Source: Siphonodentalium dalli
Lineage: Eukaryota; Mollusca; Scaphopoda; Gadilida; Siphonodentaliidae
Length of the DNA stretch: 64,000 nt
Assembly: GCA_032622095.1 (NCBI GenBank)
Contig: CP136062.1
Location: forward strand, 130,651,282-130,715,281
Direction: 5' to 3'
The notes beneath the pieces are model-generated. The model was not told the origin of the DNA. It was given only the letters and a program-made list of their open reading frames with translations, and ran no database searches. A program made the position numbers and the translations under genes. Shown piece by piece: positions 47,256 to 57,706 of the stretch (the first letter of the stretch is position 1; each line of letters opens with the position of its first letter).

Positions 47256-47644
47256 GCACCGTCCCCATCGCGTGGCCGTGTTGGAGGATATTTGTCACAC
47301 ATTTTTTCGTTCACCGGTGATTGCAAATTGGAAAAGTGCAACATCTGTTCAGTTTATTGAAGGATGACATCGTTGTGCACAGTCATCCTATCGGTTGATG
47401 GTTCAGATATCAAGGAAAAGGCACATGTGCTGTATTGAAAACGCTGTCGTCCATTCCAGGTGCAATGGCCTAGATCGAGTTCCCATGGTTACGTACGAAT
47501 GAATCAAGAATTTGCAGTTAATCGACCTCATATATGGATTGCACCGATGAGTCCATTGGTGGTTTTTACGAACATAAAAGAGAACTTATTAATTTATTAA
47601 AACTAAGAATCGGTTGGTGTAATAAATATTGTGTCTTGTTATAT
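47256..47644. other. No recognised feature
   Basis: Unique sequence without coding signal. Confidence 0.4.
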
Positions 47645-48178
47645 GATAGATCATGTCATGAATCTCTACTCTGACTACGCCATTAGAGATCATACTCCAT
47701 CAGTTCAAAACATGGGAACTGTTTGATGTTCTGACCTGTTCAGACCGGAATATTTTAACATTGAACAAATTAACAACGCGTGTGATATATTTCTTAGTTA
47801 ATACATGTTCTTTAGTAATACATTTCATAGTAGGGGATGGTTCCAGCTCGAGATTAAATATTTAGATGACATGTGAGTCGTAATAAATATTCAATTGATT
47901 ACCCGCGCGGGGAAATACCATGGTTGTGAGAGACGCATAGCAAAATATGCTCACAAACGTTGCCTAAATCATGCAGAGTTGGGACCTTCACCTACTATGA
48001 AACAAATTATATATTAAGGAACAGGTATTAACAAAGAAATATATTACTTGAGTCAGTTGTTTTTAGATGTTATAAAGTTCCCCATAAGAACATCAAAAAG
48101 TTCCCAAGTTTAATTTGAACTGGTGGAATATGATCTCTTCGGGCGTAGCCAGAGTAGAGATTCGTGACATGATCTAGT
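47645..48178. mobile_element. Element of about 530 bp with inverted ends of about 95 bp
   Basis: The left end GATCATGTCATGAATCTCTA (47650) and the right end (complement of GATCATGTCACGAATCTCTA, near 48150-48172) match inward for about 95 bp with CTCTACTCTG, CTACGCC and AGAGATCATA blocks. The minus frame 48110-48313 overlaps the right end and shows no family. Confidence 0.6.
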
Positions 48179-48976
48179 TGTATGAGCGCGCTTCACACGA
48201 CCCACTGATGGCATAGTTCTCGATACCGATGTCAGGTTCCTCCTCTCTAGTTTAAACAACCTGATTGAAAGAACCCCCTCATTTAAAACCGCCGTTTTAC
48301 AGCTAAACCACAATTTAAAAGTACACAGTCCGATTCGATTATCCCCATATCATCAGATCCCAACAACAACAGCATTTCTTGAAATTCCGCAGAATCGATT
48401 AATTACCCACAAATATTGCTGACCTGTGACTGTCAACTACCGTGTAAAATTGCCAAAAAAAGTGCAATAGATCAACATTTTGATCAACGCAATTTGGTAT
48501 CGAGAGTATGTCGGTCGGCATTCGTCGAATAGTTGCCAGGCCGCCAAATATTCCAGGTGATGAAAAATAACAGATTTCAAAAATCGATAACTGATAACTC
48601 TCAGTATTGACGTGTGTGTCCTCGACTTGAATCAAATATGTTTTACCCCCGAAGCCAAAGAAATAGTAATTTAGGAGCGTTAATTCGGATTATGCATCTT
48701 TAAACTAGAGACCGAATGCCTACGTGACAGATTCGTCATTCCACGCTCCGCGTGTATACTGTTTCGCTGTTTCTTAATTACAGTGGGCGCATGGGCGTTT
48801 TATTTATAGAATGGGAATTTTTGGACGGATTAAAAGTCGAACTGCGACCCGGAGGCCGAGTCCGGTAAAAGGTGTAGTTGGGAATTTCAATTTCAATTTC
48901 AATTGTTATTCGGATGCCAAGAAGTGCAAGGCGATTAATTCTATGAGTTGGTCATTCGTGAAACCAATATATTTTA
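48179..48976. other. No recognised gene
   Basis: Short frames on minus (48399-48635) and plus (48811-49020, running into the Helitron start). None has a motif. Confidence 0.4.
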
Positions 48977-49765
48977 TCTATATCTATATTTGCGAATGTC
49001 TGTCTGTCTGTGTTCTATAGAAATTCACAGGGGACCACCTATATGGCACAAAAGGGGTCTAATAGGGGTAACTTTTTACGAGAAAGATAATGGCGAGGGT
49101 TAGAATTTTCTAAATTGACGCCGGTGTTGTCAGGGGCAGAAAAAGGGAGGGGGGGGGCAGAAAAAAAATTGTCGTCGATTGCCACCAAACTTATATATAA
49201 TCATCCCCATAATATGAAGAATCTAATGGTGTGGTTTAAATATGTAAAAAGTCGCACCGTTCGCGTCAGGGATGCCCGGAAGGGGAGCGGGGCACCAAAT
49301 ATGATCAAAAATAATTTAGCGCTGAATTCCACCAAATTGGTGCACATTCTTCTGAGATCTTCTCCATGATACAAGGAATCTTATTGTGTGCTTTAAAGAC
49401 GCCAAATTGGTGTCGTTGGTGTGATATATTGTGGGGGGGGGGGTTGGGGGGATGGGTACTAAATCTGATAAGAATTGGTTTAGTCGCCGATTGCCACGAA
49501 ACTTATACAAATTCATCCCCATGGTATGAGGTGTCTAATGGCGTGGCTTAAAGCTGTCAAAGGTGGCGTCATTCGAGTCAGGGGTGCACTGAAAGGGAGA
49601 GGGGCACCAAAATTGATACACAATATTTTTAGCGCCAATTTCCACCAAATTGATACACATTCTTATCCATGATATGAGGAATCTAATCGTGTGATTTTAA
49701 AGATGTCATATTGGTGCTGCATTGGTGAGAGATGGGGTGGGGTGGGCACTAAATTTGATAAAATT
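48977..49765 (+). mobile_element. Non-autonomous Helitron, copy 3, 3' end not found
   Basis: It begins TCTATATCTATATTTGCG after A48976, followed by the TGTC microsatellite, then the same GGGGACCACCTATATGG, GGGGCAGAAAA and GCCACCAAACTTATATATAA blocks as copy 1 and about six core units. The CCTGCTAG terminus is not present where expected; the core gives way to another repeat near 49765. A G11 run lies at 49433-49443. Confidence 0.8.
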
Positions 49766-50630
49766 AGGAATTGTAGTTGATTTTTCTCGATTTTACCTAA
49801 CAAATAATATCTGATGCTATATACATCGGAAAGAGTGCCAATGTAACTAGGTACATTGGGATTTCTAAGAAAGAAAAAATAAAAGTAACCAATATGTAAC
49901 ATCAACTAACAGATAAAGTAACCAGAAGTAACCATTTGTACCCCGTGCACCCATGGTCCTGAAAGTAGTTCAGGAAATATGTTTTCTAATTTGTACCCAA
50001 TGTAACCAGGTACTTTGGGATTTCTCAGAAAACAATAAAAGTAACAAATGTAACATTAATTAATAGGTAAAGTAACCAGAAGTAACAAGTTGTATGCTAT
50101 GTATCAATTGGTTGTAAATTAGTTGCGCAAATATATTTTCTAAATTTGTGCTTATAAATTGTACCTAATGTACCCGACGTAACAACAGAGTACAAAAGTT
50201 CTGATATTTTGCTGCGAACCAAAATTAGACATATCTAGTATACGCATGTGTCCCCTAGCATGTTCTGTCGTGCATTTAGTGCGCTAGCACATGACCCTAA
50301 TTAAAAAACGAGCCATCCAACTATCCCCATCAATTGTTTGAAGTAGAATCATGTTCAATAGACAGAGAAATAATTTGCAACGATGCTCAGAATAGATAAA
50401 GCAACATCGGTTATGAACAAATGATGTGATATGTAATTAAAATTTGCTTAGTCCAAGTCTGCTCGTACTAAAATCAGCTAAGATATTGGGAAAGCAAGAT
50501 GCCAGTTTTAGTACGAGAACGTCCCTATAGGATTTATATGACATGAGTTACGCCAAGGGTTGGTGGCGGGAATTGTAGTCTATTTTACTCGGTTTTACCT
50601 AAGAAATCACAGTCCGGGATATAGGAGGTT
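49766..50630 (+). repeat. Repeat block with 161-bp units and GTAACC words
   Basis: GAATTGTAGT...TTTTACCTAA occurs at both borders (about 49766 and 50568). Between them a unit carrying TTGGGATTTCT, AATAAAAGTAAC and GTAAAGTAACCAGAAGTAAC repeats at 49855 and 50016. No gene. Confidence 0.7.
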
Positions 50631-50902
50631 GGCTCAGGTTCGAACCCCGACATGTGCGAAAATCGGGATGGATTTTTCAAGCTTGATTTAAGTCGAGGGA
50701 CATCTCAATGTGCCATTCTGATCGATACATGGCCATTTCGATAATAAATGACAAATTGTTCACGCTCACTGAAGCAAGCACAATTGAAGCAATGAACACT
50801 CACACTGAGCATGTGTATGCCTCCATAATTTGATATATATACATAGTCATGAGGGTTTTTGTTTTGTTTTAATAAGTTGTCTGGTCAATATTGAGCTTGG
50901 TA
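50631..50902. other. Unique spacer with a B-box-like word
   Basis: CAGGTTCGAACCCC near 50636 resembles a tRNA B box but no tRNA fold or A box is convincing. Confidence 0.35.
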
Positions 50903-52005
50903 TATATGTTACAGTCAATATTTCAAGTCAGTCATTTGGCCAAATGCCTAAAATTTTCAGTCATTTGGTGAAATGCCTGTGACCGCCAGTCATTTGGCCA
51001 ATTGCCTAAAATGTTCAGTCATTTGGCCAGATGACTGAAATTGACCACCAGTAGTTATGTTTTTTTTTTAAATAACTGAACGATATTTCATATCTATTTA
51101 TGTTTATTATAACAAAAATGAATAATCAAAACATGCAACACCAAATTTATAACACAACATGCTTATGTGACACATAATATTATCATTTATTAGAACAATT
51201 GCATGACACTGTTGTGACATCTACTATTACATAAAACATTATTCTTGAAACAAGCACATCGCTTACTCTTACATCTCTTATGTCCATTGAAATTGCACTT
51301 CACTAAATCCTGACCACTGTGTTGAGACTCTTTTTTTGTTGGCTTGTCGAAGGGACACACTGCTATCACCGTTGATGTCCGATTCACTCAGAAGCCGATG
51401 GGGACATAAATCAAACTGTTGTCGACTGTAGTTTCCCTTCAGAATACACGAAGGGCAACCGATGGTATATTGTCCATTGTCTACAGCTGTGATAACACTT
51501 AAAATGTGTCTTGGATCACCACGTCCCCTGTCAACAGATGGAATGGAAACTGCCAAGTTGTCACCAACGGAACCAATGACTGAACTATAATTAATAATTT
51601 TATGACAGCTCAATATTAGGTAATGGGCTTATAAGTAGTCAATTTGTGTGATCTGTTAAAAAAAGTAATGTTTATACATAATTTGACATATTGACTAAAA
51701 ATAAAATTCCCAATAAGGCAAACTGTCAAATTCAGGTCAGTGATTTTCAGTCATTTGGCCAATTTGACATATTGACTAAAATAAAATGTAGTCATTTGGC
51801 CAATTTGACTTATTGACTACAAATAAAATTCCCATTTAGGCAAACTGTCAAATTCAGGGCAGTGAATTTCAGTCATCTGGCCAAATGACTGAAACTTTTA
51901 GGCAATTGGCCAAATGACTGGCGGTCACAGGCATTTCACCAAATGACTGAAAAATTTTAGGCATTTGGCCAAATGACTGATTTGACATATTTACTGTAAC
52001 ATATA
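50903..52005. mobile_element. Ginger-type DNA transposon, 1,095 bp, TATA target duplication
   Basis: The element spans 50907-52001 from TGTTACAGT to ACTGTAACA, flanked by TATA on both sides (50903-50906 and 52002-52005). The inverted ends extend about 130 bp and are over 90 percent alike by eye. They hold repeated palindromes of the form CAGTCATTTGGCCAAATG, likely transposase-binding sites. Inside, on the minus strand, is the C-terminal part of an integrase-type protein. TGTNR ends, 4-bp target duplications and a Gypsy-like integrase fit the Ginger group as I recall it. The catalytic core is missing, so this is an internally deleted, non-autonomous copy. Confidence 0.8.
51190..51613 (-). pseudogene. 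C-terminal fragment of a KRBA2/SCAND3-like integrase protein
   Basis: The first frame (51613 to about 51330) reads VGDNLAVSIPSVDRGRGDPR, GILKGNYSR-like CILKGNYSRQQFDLCPHRLL and VSLRQANKK. A second frame continues with SQHSGQDLVKC, then the Cys-rich tail CKSKRCACFKNNVLCNSRCH. Both parts match the region after the integrase core in invertebrate proteins annotated as KRAB-A domain-containing 2-like: a short VGD..VP.VDRGR..PR domain and a CXC-type tail. The frame breaks at a run of eight A (minus strand) near 51330, so a one-base indel there would explain it; I count this as seen in the sequence. The DDE integrase core is absent: only about 250 bp separate the start of the frame from the inverted end. 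It lies wholly inside the Ginger-type element. Confidence 0.85.
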
Positions 52006-52338
52006 TACGTAATTTGTTGATTTCAAGTTTCTAACATACCGTACTATATAGTATAATTCCTACTGAAAATAGATTCTTACTTAATTCTTTAGCAATAGCA
52101 TTCATTCGTTCCTTCCTCGTGCAGTTACGAGCCCTCCGAACAGTTGCGTACCGGCGCAAGAGCAGTAATTCTACTATATATAGACGAACAACTCGATATA
52201 TCCAAAGTTCAGTCGTTGCATGGCCCTCGATCGATAAACTAACATCACCACACCCTGTGATCACTTGAATGCGGTTCGGTACTACTACCACGTCCCGTTT
52301 CCTTTCGATAACTATGTATATACGTCCAGTTCTCATTA
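52006..52338. other. No recognised gene
   Basis: A minus frame 52031-52336 (101 codons) is basic and Val-rich with no motif. Probably chance. Confidence 0.35.
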
Positions 52339-53122
52339 TTCCGAAGGTCCGTTATTCTGAAGGTCCGCTATTCCGAAGATCCGCTGTTCCGAAGGTCCGC
52401 TATTCCGAAAGTACACTTTAGGGGCATACACAATCCGTGTGACTGCATGGAAAGAGTTATAAATCGCATATTTATATATATAGCCAATTTCAAAAGCAAC
52501 ATTACGATTTCAATTTAAACTTGAATTTGCCAATAACGTGTGTTGCGTACAAGGAATTCAAGAATAGTAACTCTATATAATTAGTTGCTTGTAACCATTT
52601 TCAAGTTGGCTATGTATCTATGTGAGCAATCCCCATACAGTTGCGTCCCTTTGCTATGCTCCGCGCTCCGGGTCGAACGCATAGCAGTGACTTGTTCGCT
52701 GGCAGAGGAACGCATAGCCGTGATTGGTTAGCTTTCAGAGCTGCGAGGGTACTGAACACTGCCTTGAAAAAGCTTGGATCGCTTCCAGTCGCTGGAGCCG
52801 AAGTAACTCCGACGGTACGAAATTATCCCTTTCAAGACGGGAGCTGCGCTGGTGCAGCATTAGATATCCTGTGCCCGTGCATTATCTTATATATGCGAGT
52901 CTCACATCGGGAACATCGCACATATAAGGGAATGCAATGTAAATATTGTTAGGCCAATATATTCTCTTATATATGCGAGGCTCATATGGGAGACTCGCAT
53001 ATATAACATAATGGGGGACCTTCGGAATAGCAGACTTTCGGAATAGCGAACCTTCGGAATAGCGGACATTCGGAATAACGGACCTTCGGAATAGCGGACC
53101 TTCGGAATAACGGACTGTACTT
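52339..53122. mobile_element. 784-bp element ended by inverted arrays of TCCGAAGGTCCGCTAT
   Basis: On the left (52339-52410) about five units of 16 bp (TCCGAAGGTCCGCTAT and variants) run forward. On the right (53018-53122) six to seven units run in the inverted sense (GACCTTCGGAATAGCG). Inside lies a GC-richer block (52640-52870) and, next to the right array, two hairpins of the 20.4-kb type (52877-52939 and 52952-53012; TTATATATGCGAG stems). The plus frame 52641-52952 (103 codons) covers the GC-rich block but has no recognised motif. No transposase is present. I know no named superfamily with such termini. Confidence 0.75.
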
Positions 53123-53480
53123 GGTGAATATACACTTGATTGTCAAAATGACTGGTAGTACATTGTTTAGGCCAGTCATAATTATGTCATATATATGTGC
53201 ACCGTAAACTAAAATCTTCCTCTAAGAGGTCTCATTATCTCATAAAGAATATTCTTCACCTAGCCATATATTTTAAACTGGCTTTGAAGGATTACAGAAA
53301 AATGCCTAGATATGTCAACCGATGCCTGGGTTGATATGAGTATCGGTTGATATATACCTATCAGCACCAATTTCAACCACATCCTATTTGTCTAATACAG
53401 GAAGGTTTATCCTCGCCTCTCTGCTTTCTCGTTGTGGATGTGCACTGTATGTGGTGCCCCAGTCACGGTAATTAAATTGC
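53123..53480. other. No recognised feature
   Basis: Unique AT-rich sequence. Confidence 0.4.
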
Positions 53481-54275
53481 TATTAGATAATGTATAGTGG
53501 GGCGGGAACAATGAAATTTTGCAAATCAAAATTTTGGAAAATGTGGGAAATGACCATGGCAACATCTTTAGTAAGGCGAGATGAAATTTTGGGTGAAAAA
53601 AAATCCGCGCCAAAAGTTCAAAACTGCCTCGAATATAGGCAAAGTCTGAAAATAAACGGAAATTGTTCGGGGTCATAAAAGGCCACCTCGGGCCAAAACA
53701 TTTGGGCCGAACAAAATTTGGGTCGAGTCCAAAAAAGTGGGTCGAATTTCAGTTTTCGCTCTGCTCGGTCGGGAAAATTTAGGAAAATGTGGCAAAGTGT
53801 CCCATATATATGCGTAAACGGCCACCTAGGCCGAGCTTTTTTAGCCGAAATTTGTTTGGGTCCAGTCCCAAAAATTGGGTCTAATAGAAATTCCCGCTCT
53901 GCTCGGTCGGAAAATTTTGGGAAAATGTAGAAATTGGCCATGGCAACGTCTTCAGTAAGGTGAGACGAAATTTCCTGTGAACAAAACTCCGCGTCAAAAG
54001 TTCAAAAATGCCTCGCAAATAGGCAAAGTCCGAAAATAAGCGGAAACAAATTTTTGGTCGAGTCCCAAAATGTGGCTCGAATTTCAGTTTTCGCTCGGTT
54101 GGGAAGATTTCGTAAAAAAAATGCCCCCGAACTTGTTTCGGACAATTTCCGTTTAATTTCGTACTTTGAGTAGTTTCAAGGCCTTCTTTTAACTCTTAAC
54201 CGGATTTGTTTTTTCACCCAAAATGTCATCTCGCCTAACTATAGGTCATTTCCCACATTTTCCCAAATTATTCGA
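53481..54275. repeat. Compound repeat with 385-bp units and an inverted end
   Basis: CCATGGCAACATCTTTAGTA at 53552 recurs as CCATGGCAACGTCTTCAGTA at about 53938, with the same following blocks (GCCAAAAGTTCAAAA, TAGGCAAAGTC). Sub-blocks with TTTCGCTC...TCGGTCGG recur about every 150 bp. Bases 54200-54275 are an inverted copy of 53535-53605, giving the whole a terminal inverted repeat. Frames in it are shadows. Confidence 0.75.
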
Positions 54276-54289
54276 ATAAGGAATAACTA

Positions 54290-54880
54290 ACTGAATTCAC
54301 GCTGTCCTATACCATGTAGTTGGATGTGCATGTTTTCATACCTAAATATATCAGTTTGCAGAACTTTAGGTGGACGCTCTCGATTGCTTTCAGGGATTCG
54401 TCACCCCATATCTCACTTACCGTATAGCAAAATGGGTGCGACCATCGCATAAAATAGGTGTAGTATTATATCAACTGGAAGGTACAAGTTCCGTCGTTTA
54501 TTGAGCAGCGCATACATTGTTGGCTAACTTACATGATCTTTTGATAGATCTACAGAATCTACCGTTGTAGAAAAACTCAGTGCCTAGATATAAAAATTCT
54601 TTCACAGTTTCTAGTTCTAATAGACAAATTTGGGCAACCCTTTAGATTGTTTTTTTTACTTCCACCCCCCCCCCCCCCCCTCCCATTGCGTCAGCATAAT
54701 CTTCGAAAGCAGAAATGGCTCGGCGCATACTCAATTCGTTATCGGTTAGTAGTACAGTGTCGTCGGCGTATAGTAAGCATAATATTCAAACAAGACATTT
54801 CAAATTATCATAAAACAATTCATCAAGATATACCATATTTTCTATAGCACAATCACTCATGAAACTTTGAAAAAAACGAA
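54290..54880 (-). pseudogene. LINE reverse transcriptase fragment (YADD box to thumb region)
   Basis: The minus strand reads, from about 54790 downward, LLYADDTVLLTDNELSMRRA and FEDYADAM, then after a gap MYALLNKRRNLYLPVDI, LHLFYAMVAPILLYG and, one frame over, EIWGDESLKAIESVHLKFCK and TCTSNYMV. YADD is the catalytic motif of reverse transcriptase. The following blocks match the C-terminal part of non-LTR retrotransposon (CR1/Jockey-like) RT proteins, where AMV.PILLYG.E.WG and LHLKFCK are typical. Several stops and frame changes, plus a C16 run at 54665-54680 inside the coding part, show it is dead. It abuts the compound repeat at 54275. Confidence 0.9.
54665..54680 (+). repeat. C16 homopolymer
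   Basis: It interrupts the LINE fragment, between the FEDYADAM and LNKRRNLYLP parts. It must have expanded or been inserted after the LINE landed. Confidence 0.95.
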
Positions 54881-55835
54881 AAAAAAAACGGGGATATGAT
54901 GTCCCCTTGAAAAAGACCAATCTTGCTGGTTCACCTGGCTAATACGCGTGTGTACCGGTACGGTAGTTTGTCGGCATTCTTTGGGCCTGCAATGTTTTCC
55001 CCCAATCTATATAATATACACTAACGGAATCGTTCACACTCAATGTATACCCCAGCTCGCATGCGCAACTTCATAATCACCGTTCAATTTAATATTTATC
55101 ATTTTAAACTTTATATCGATTTCCCAATCAATAGTTGGCTGATTCAACAAAATAGGCACATAAAGCCATACAACGTAAATTATGTTCCTAGAGTACCGTA
55201 CCGCTACCCGAAATAAATTTCAAACCAGTATATGCCTAGACTGAGCTTATATATACATGATATCCGTCAAAGTAATTATAAACTAGACTGGGTCTGGTTT
55301 ATTAGAATTTTTTCATTATCGTAAAACATTTGAGCCAAAATGTTAATCAATATCTTCCCTGAACCTCATATCTGAATAGATTCGGGGGGGGGGGGGGTAA
55401 TTAAACAATTTTGAACAAGAGAGTGCAGTCAACGGCACCTATTTTCTGTCGCTAGCAATTTAACTATTCTTTTTCTTAACATATTTTCTATGAAGTTGGA
55501 CAGAAAATATAACAATTTTTAGAACATTTGCCAGATTTTAATTGAAAAATATATCTTTTTAAAAGACTTTTAGTGAAATAATATATAACAAGTTAGATAC
55601 GGCTTCGGCTTCATATATATTCCTGGAGATGTACGTGCAGGGGCCTTGCTATTCTGTAATAATAATAATAACTAGAGGTCAGATTCCATGGAATCAGATA
55701 TACTTCCATGGTATTCCATCCCATCCCATGTGAGTGTTATGCGTATATATGTGTTCCTCTTCGTGCGAATGCATGTTGGTACCTTATGATCCGATGGTGG
55801 ACTTGCATTGACATTTCTAAATTTAATATATATTT
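54881..55835. other. No gene; G14 run at 55384-55397
   Basis: AT-rich unique sequence with one homopolymer G tract. No coding signal. Confidence 0.5.
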
Positions 55836-56235
55836 TGGTACTTCTGTCTGTTTGTTTGTCTGTCAGCTATGGCGGGGAAAACTGCTGGACGGATTTTGAC
55901 GAAATCTGATAAATGTGGGTACTTTTGTCCAGGGAGTGTTTTGGACGGGTCGAATTGTGACCCTCGACCTGACATTGGTCTTTAAAAATGTCAATCGAAG
56001 GTCAAATCGGGTAAAACAGACGGATTTCCACGAAATTCGATACCTAGGGGTGCTTTTGTCTGGGGAGTCTTTTGTGCGGGTCAAGTCGTGACCCCACCTG
56101 ACATTGACCTTCGAAATGATCCAGTTCAAGGTCAAATCGGGTAAAACGAACGGATTTCGACGAAATTTGATACCTAGGAAAACTTTTGTCCGGGGAGTGT
56201 TTTGGACAGGTCAAATCGTGACAATAGGTTACTTT
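55836..56235 (+). repeat. Third tandem family with TGTC/TGTT head
   Basis: A short CTGTCTGTTTGTTTGTCTGTC microsatellite-like head at about 55843 is followed by three units of about 130 bp: GGACGGATTTTGACGAAAT, TACTTTTGTCCAGGGAGTGT, GGTCAAATCGGGTAAAAC. The architecture equals that of the two Helitron-like families, but the sequence differs and I could not define ends. Minus frames here are repeat shadows. Confidence 0.75.
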
Positions 56236-56689
56236 TACAGTAGAGCGGACATACCTATATAGTATATCCGTGAGCATATTCATGCATTTGCCTTGCTTCT
56301 TGATAAGTCCGTTTGAATTTGCGTCATGAATAGAGGGTTTGAATTGAGTAATATATATCACCCGTTACAACGTTATACGCTACCAGGGTTAAACCGTTCA
56401 TTATAAATCATTAAAAGGTGTACTAATCTTGCGTTTAGATACTACTTATCACATCCACTCATCGAAAAGTTTTTATCTCAATATATGATCTTCGTTGGAA
56501 TTTGCCAAATCTGAACCCACCCGACACAAACACTCACTTGAGCAGGTTGCGTTTATATTAGAGAGGTCAAATTTTGGAGGCATACCTAGAGTATACCGGC
56601 TTACGTACCACCGCATTAAACTCGCTCCTACATTAACCCGTTTGGATTTGGGGCTAAAAATCGGCTAGTGATAGACTACAGAAGTATAC
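56236..56689. other. No recognised feature
   Basis: Unique sequence before the LINE fragment; no upstream RT coding detected, so the LINE is 5'-truncated. Confidence 0.4.
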
Positions 56690-56695
56690 ATATGT

Positions 56696-57403
56696 ATGGT
56701 ATATAGCGTTGTCACGAGTAAACCCCCATTAAGCGAAAGACGAAACCTCCATAAAATGCACACCTGGAACAAAATAATTACTCATCATGTCCCTTCCTAC
56801 CTCACCAATCTATTACCAGCTACCGTCGCTGAAGCATCTCGATACCCCATCAGAAACCCCTTGCGATACATAAACTACTTTACGAACACGACTCATTTCA
56901 AATCGAGTTTCGTCCCATCCATGATAGCTGAATGGAATCTATCATGTAAAACTACTACCGATAACAAAAAAGTGGTTGACCCCTCTTCAGAACCAAGTAA
57001 AGACGAAATCATAAGTAACATGTATAGAACATTCTGTAATAAAGAACCGACTTTGAAACCCCCACCATATTTCAATACAGGTCAAAGGAGATTAAATATT
57101 TTGCACTGTAGACTTAGAAATAACTGTAGCGACCTAAACTTTGATAAATATGAAAACTACATCTCAGCTCATTCAAATTGTACTTGTGGAAATTCATGTG
57201 AAGACTCAAACCATTTTTTCTTCAGTTGTCCTCTGTACGCAGTAGCGCGAAATCGGATGTGGGCTCGTATGGATGAACTTAACGTGACTATTGTCTCCGA
57301 AAAAGATCTCCTGTTTGGTGTACAACACTACAGCGGAAAGCTAAATGCGCGCCTGTTTGAGACAGTACAATCATTTATCTCATCTACAGACCGTTTCTCT
57401 TAA
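56696..57403 (+). pseudogene. 5'-truncated LINE: C-terminal end of the RT protein, 235 codons open
   Basis: The frame contains LSERRNLHKMHTWNKI and VPSYLTNLLPATVAE near the start, SFVPSMIAEWN, then GQRRLNILHCRLRNNCSDLN, CTCGNSCEDSNHFFFSCPLY and ISSTDRFS at the end. This order is typical of the C-terminus of non-LTR retrotransposon ORF2 proteins: ERR..HKL..W.KI, P.YL.DLLP, a W.N block, RRLNI.H.RLR, then the C.CG...ED..HFFF.CP zinc knuckle. RT itself (YADD) is missing, so the copy is truncated at the 5' end by about 56690. The 235 codons are open, which suggests a fairly young insertion. It is a different element from the minus-strand fragment at 54.3-54.9 kb. The first Met is internal to the original protein and not a real start. 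Confidence 0.9.
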
Positions 57404-57706
57404 TCTCTTAATCTCATAATTATCAGAATTTTCTCGTTATAGTTTCCCTTACCCCAATTCTGCGAGACCACAGCCACTCCAACAGCCACACTTAAACATT
57501 AACTTCTACAATACACCTGAATTAAAACCATCTTCGATATTTGAATTTATTAGCAATTGAATGCCAGGGGAGAGGAGCTCCGATGAGTTCGGCAACTTGT
57601 GCTCCGATCCTCTGTGCCCACACTCATACCATTATTGTTATATTTAATCTGTGTAATATATATTGTATATAGTGGGTCACAATAAATATGTTCAAATCAG
57701 TAAACC
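57404..57706 (+). mobile_element. 3' untranslated tail of the truncated LINE
   Basis: Non-coding sequence after the stop leads to GTGTAATATATATTGTATAT and GGGTCACAATAAATATGTTC, an AATAAA-containing end as in many CR1/Jockey-like LINEs. The exact end is uncertain because no long poly-A follows. Confidence 0.6.

Noticed and set aside
50620-50690. tRNA gene or tRNA-derived SINE at GGTTCGAACCCC
   Set aside because: The B-box-like word is not enclosed by a 5-bp T stem, and no A box or acceptor stem could be paired at the right distance.
52640-52870. GC-rich block as an rRNA, 5S, U-RNA or SRP fragment, or as a protein gene
   Set aside because: I compared it from memory with 28S end, 5S, 7SK and SRP sequences and saw no match; the 103-codon frame has no motif and lies inside a mobile element.
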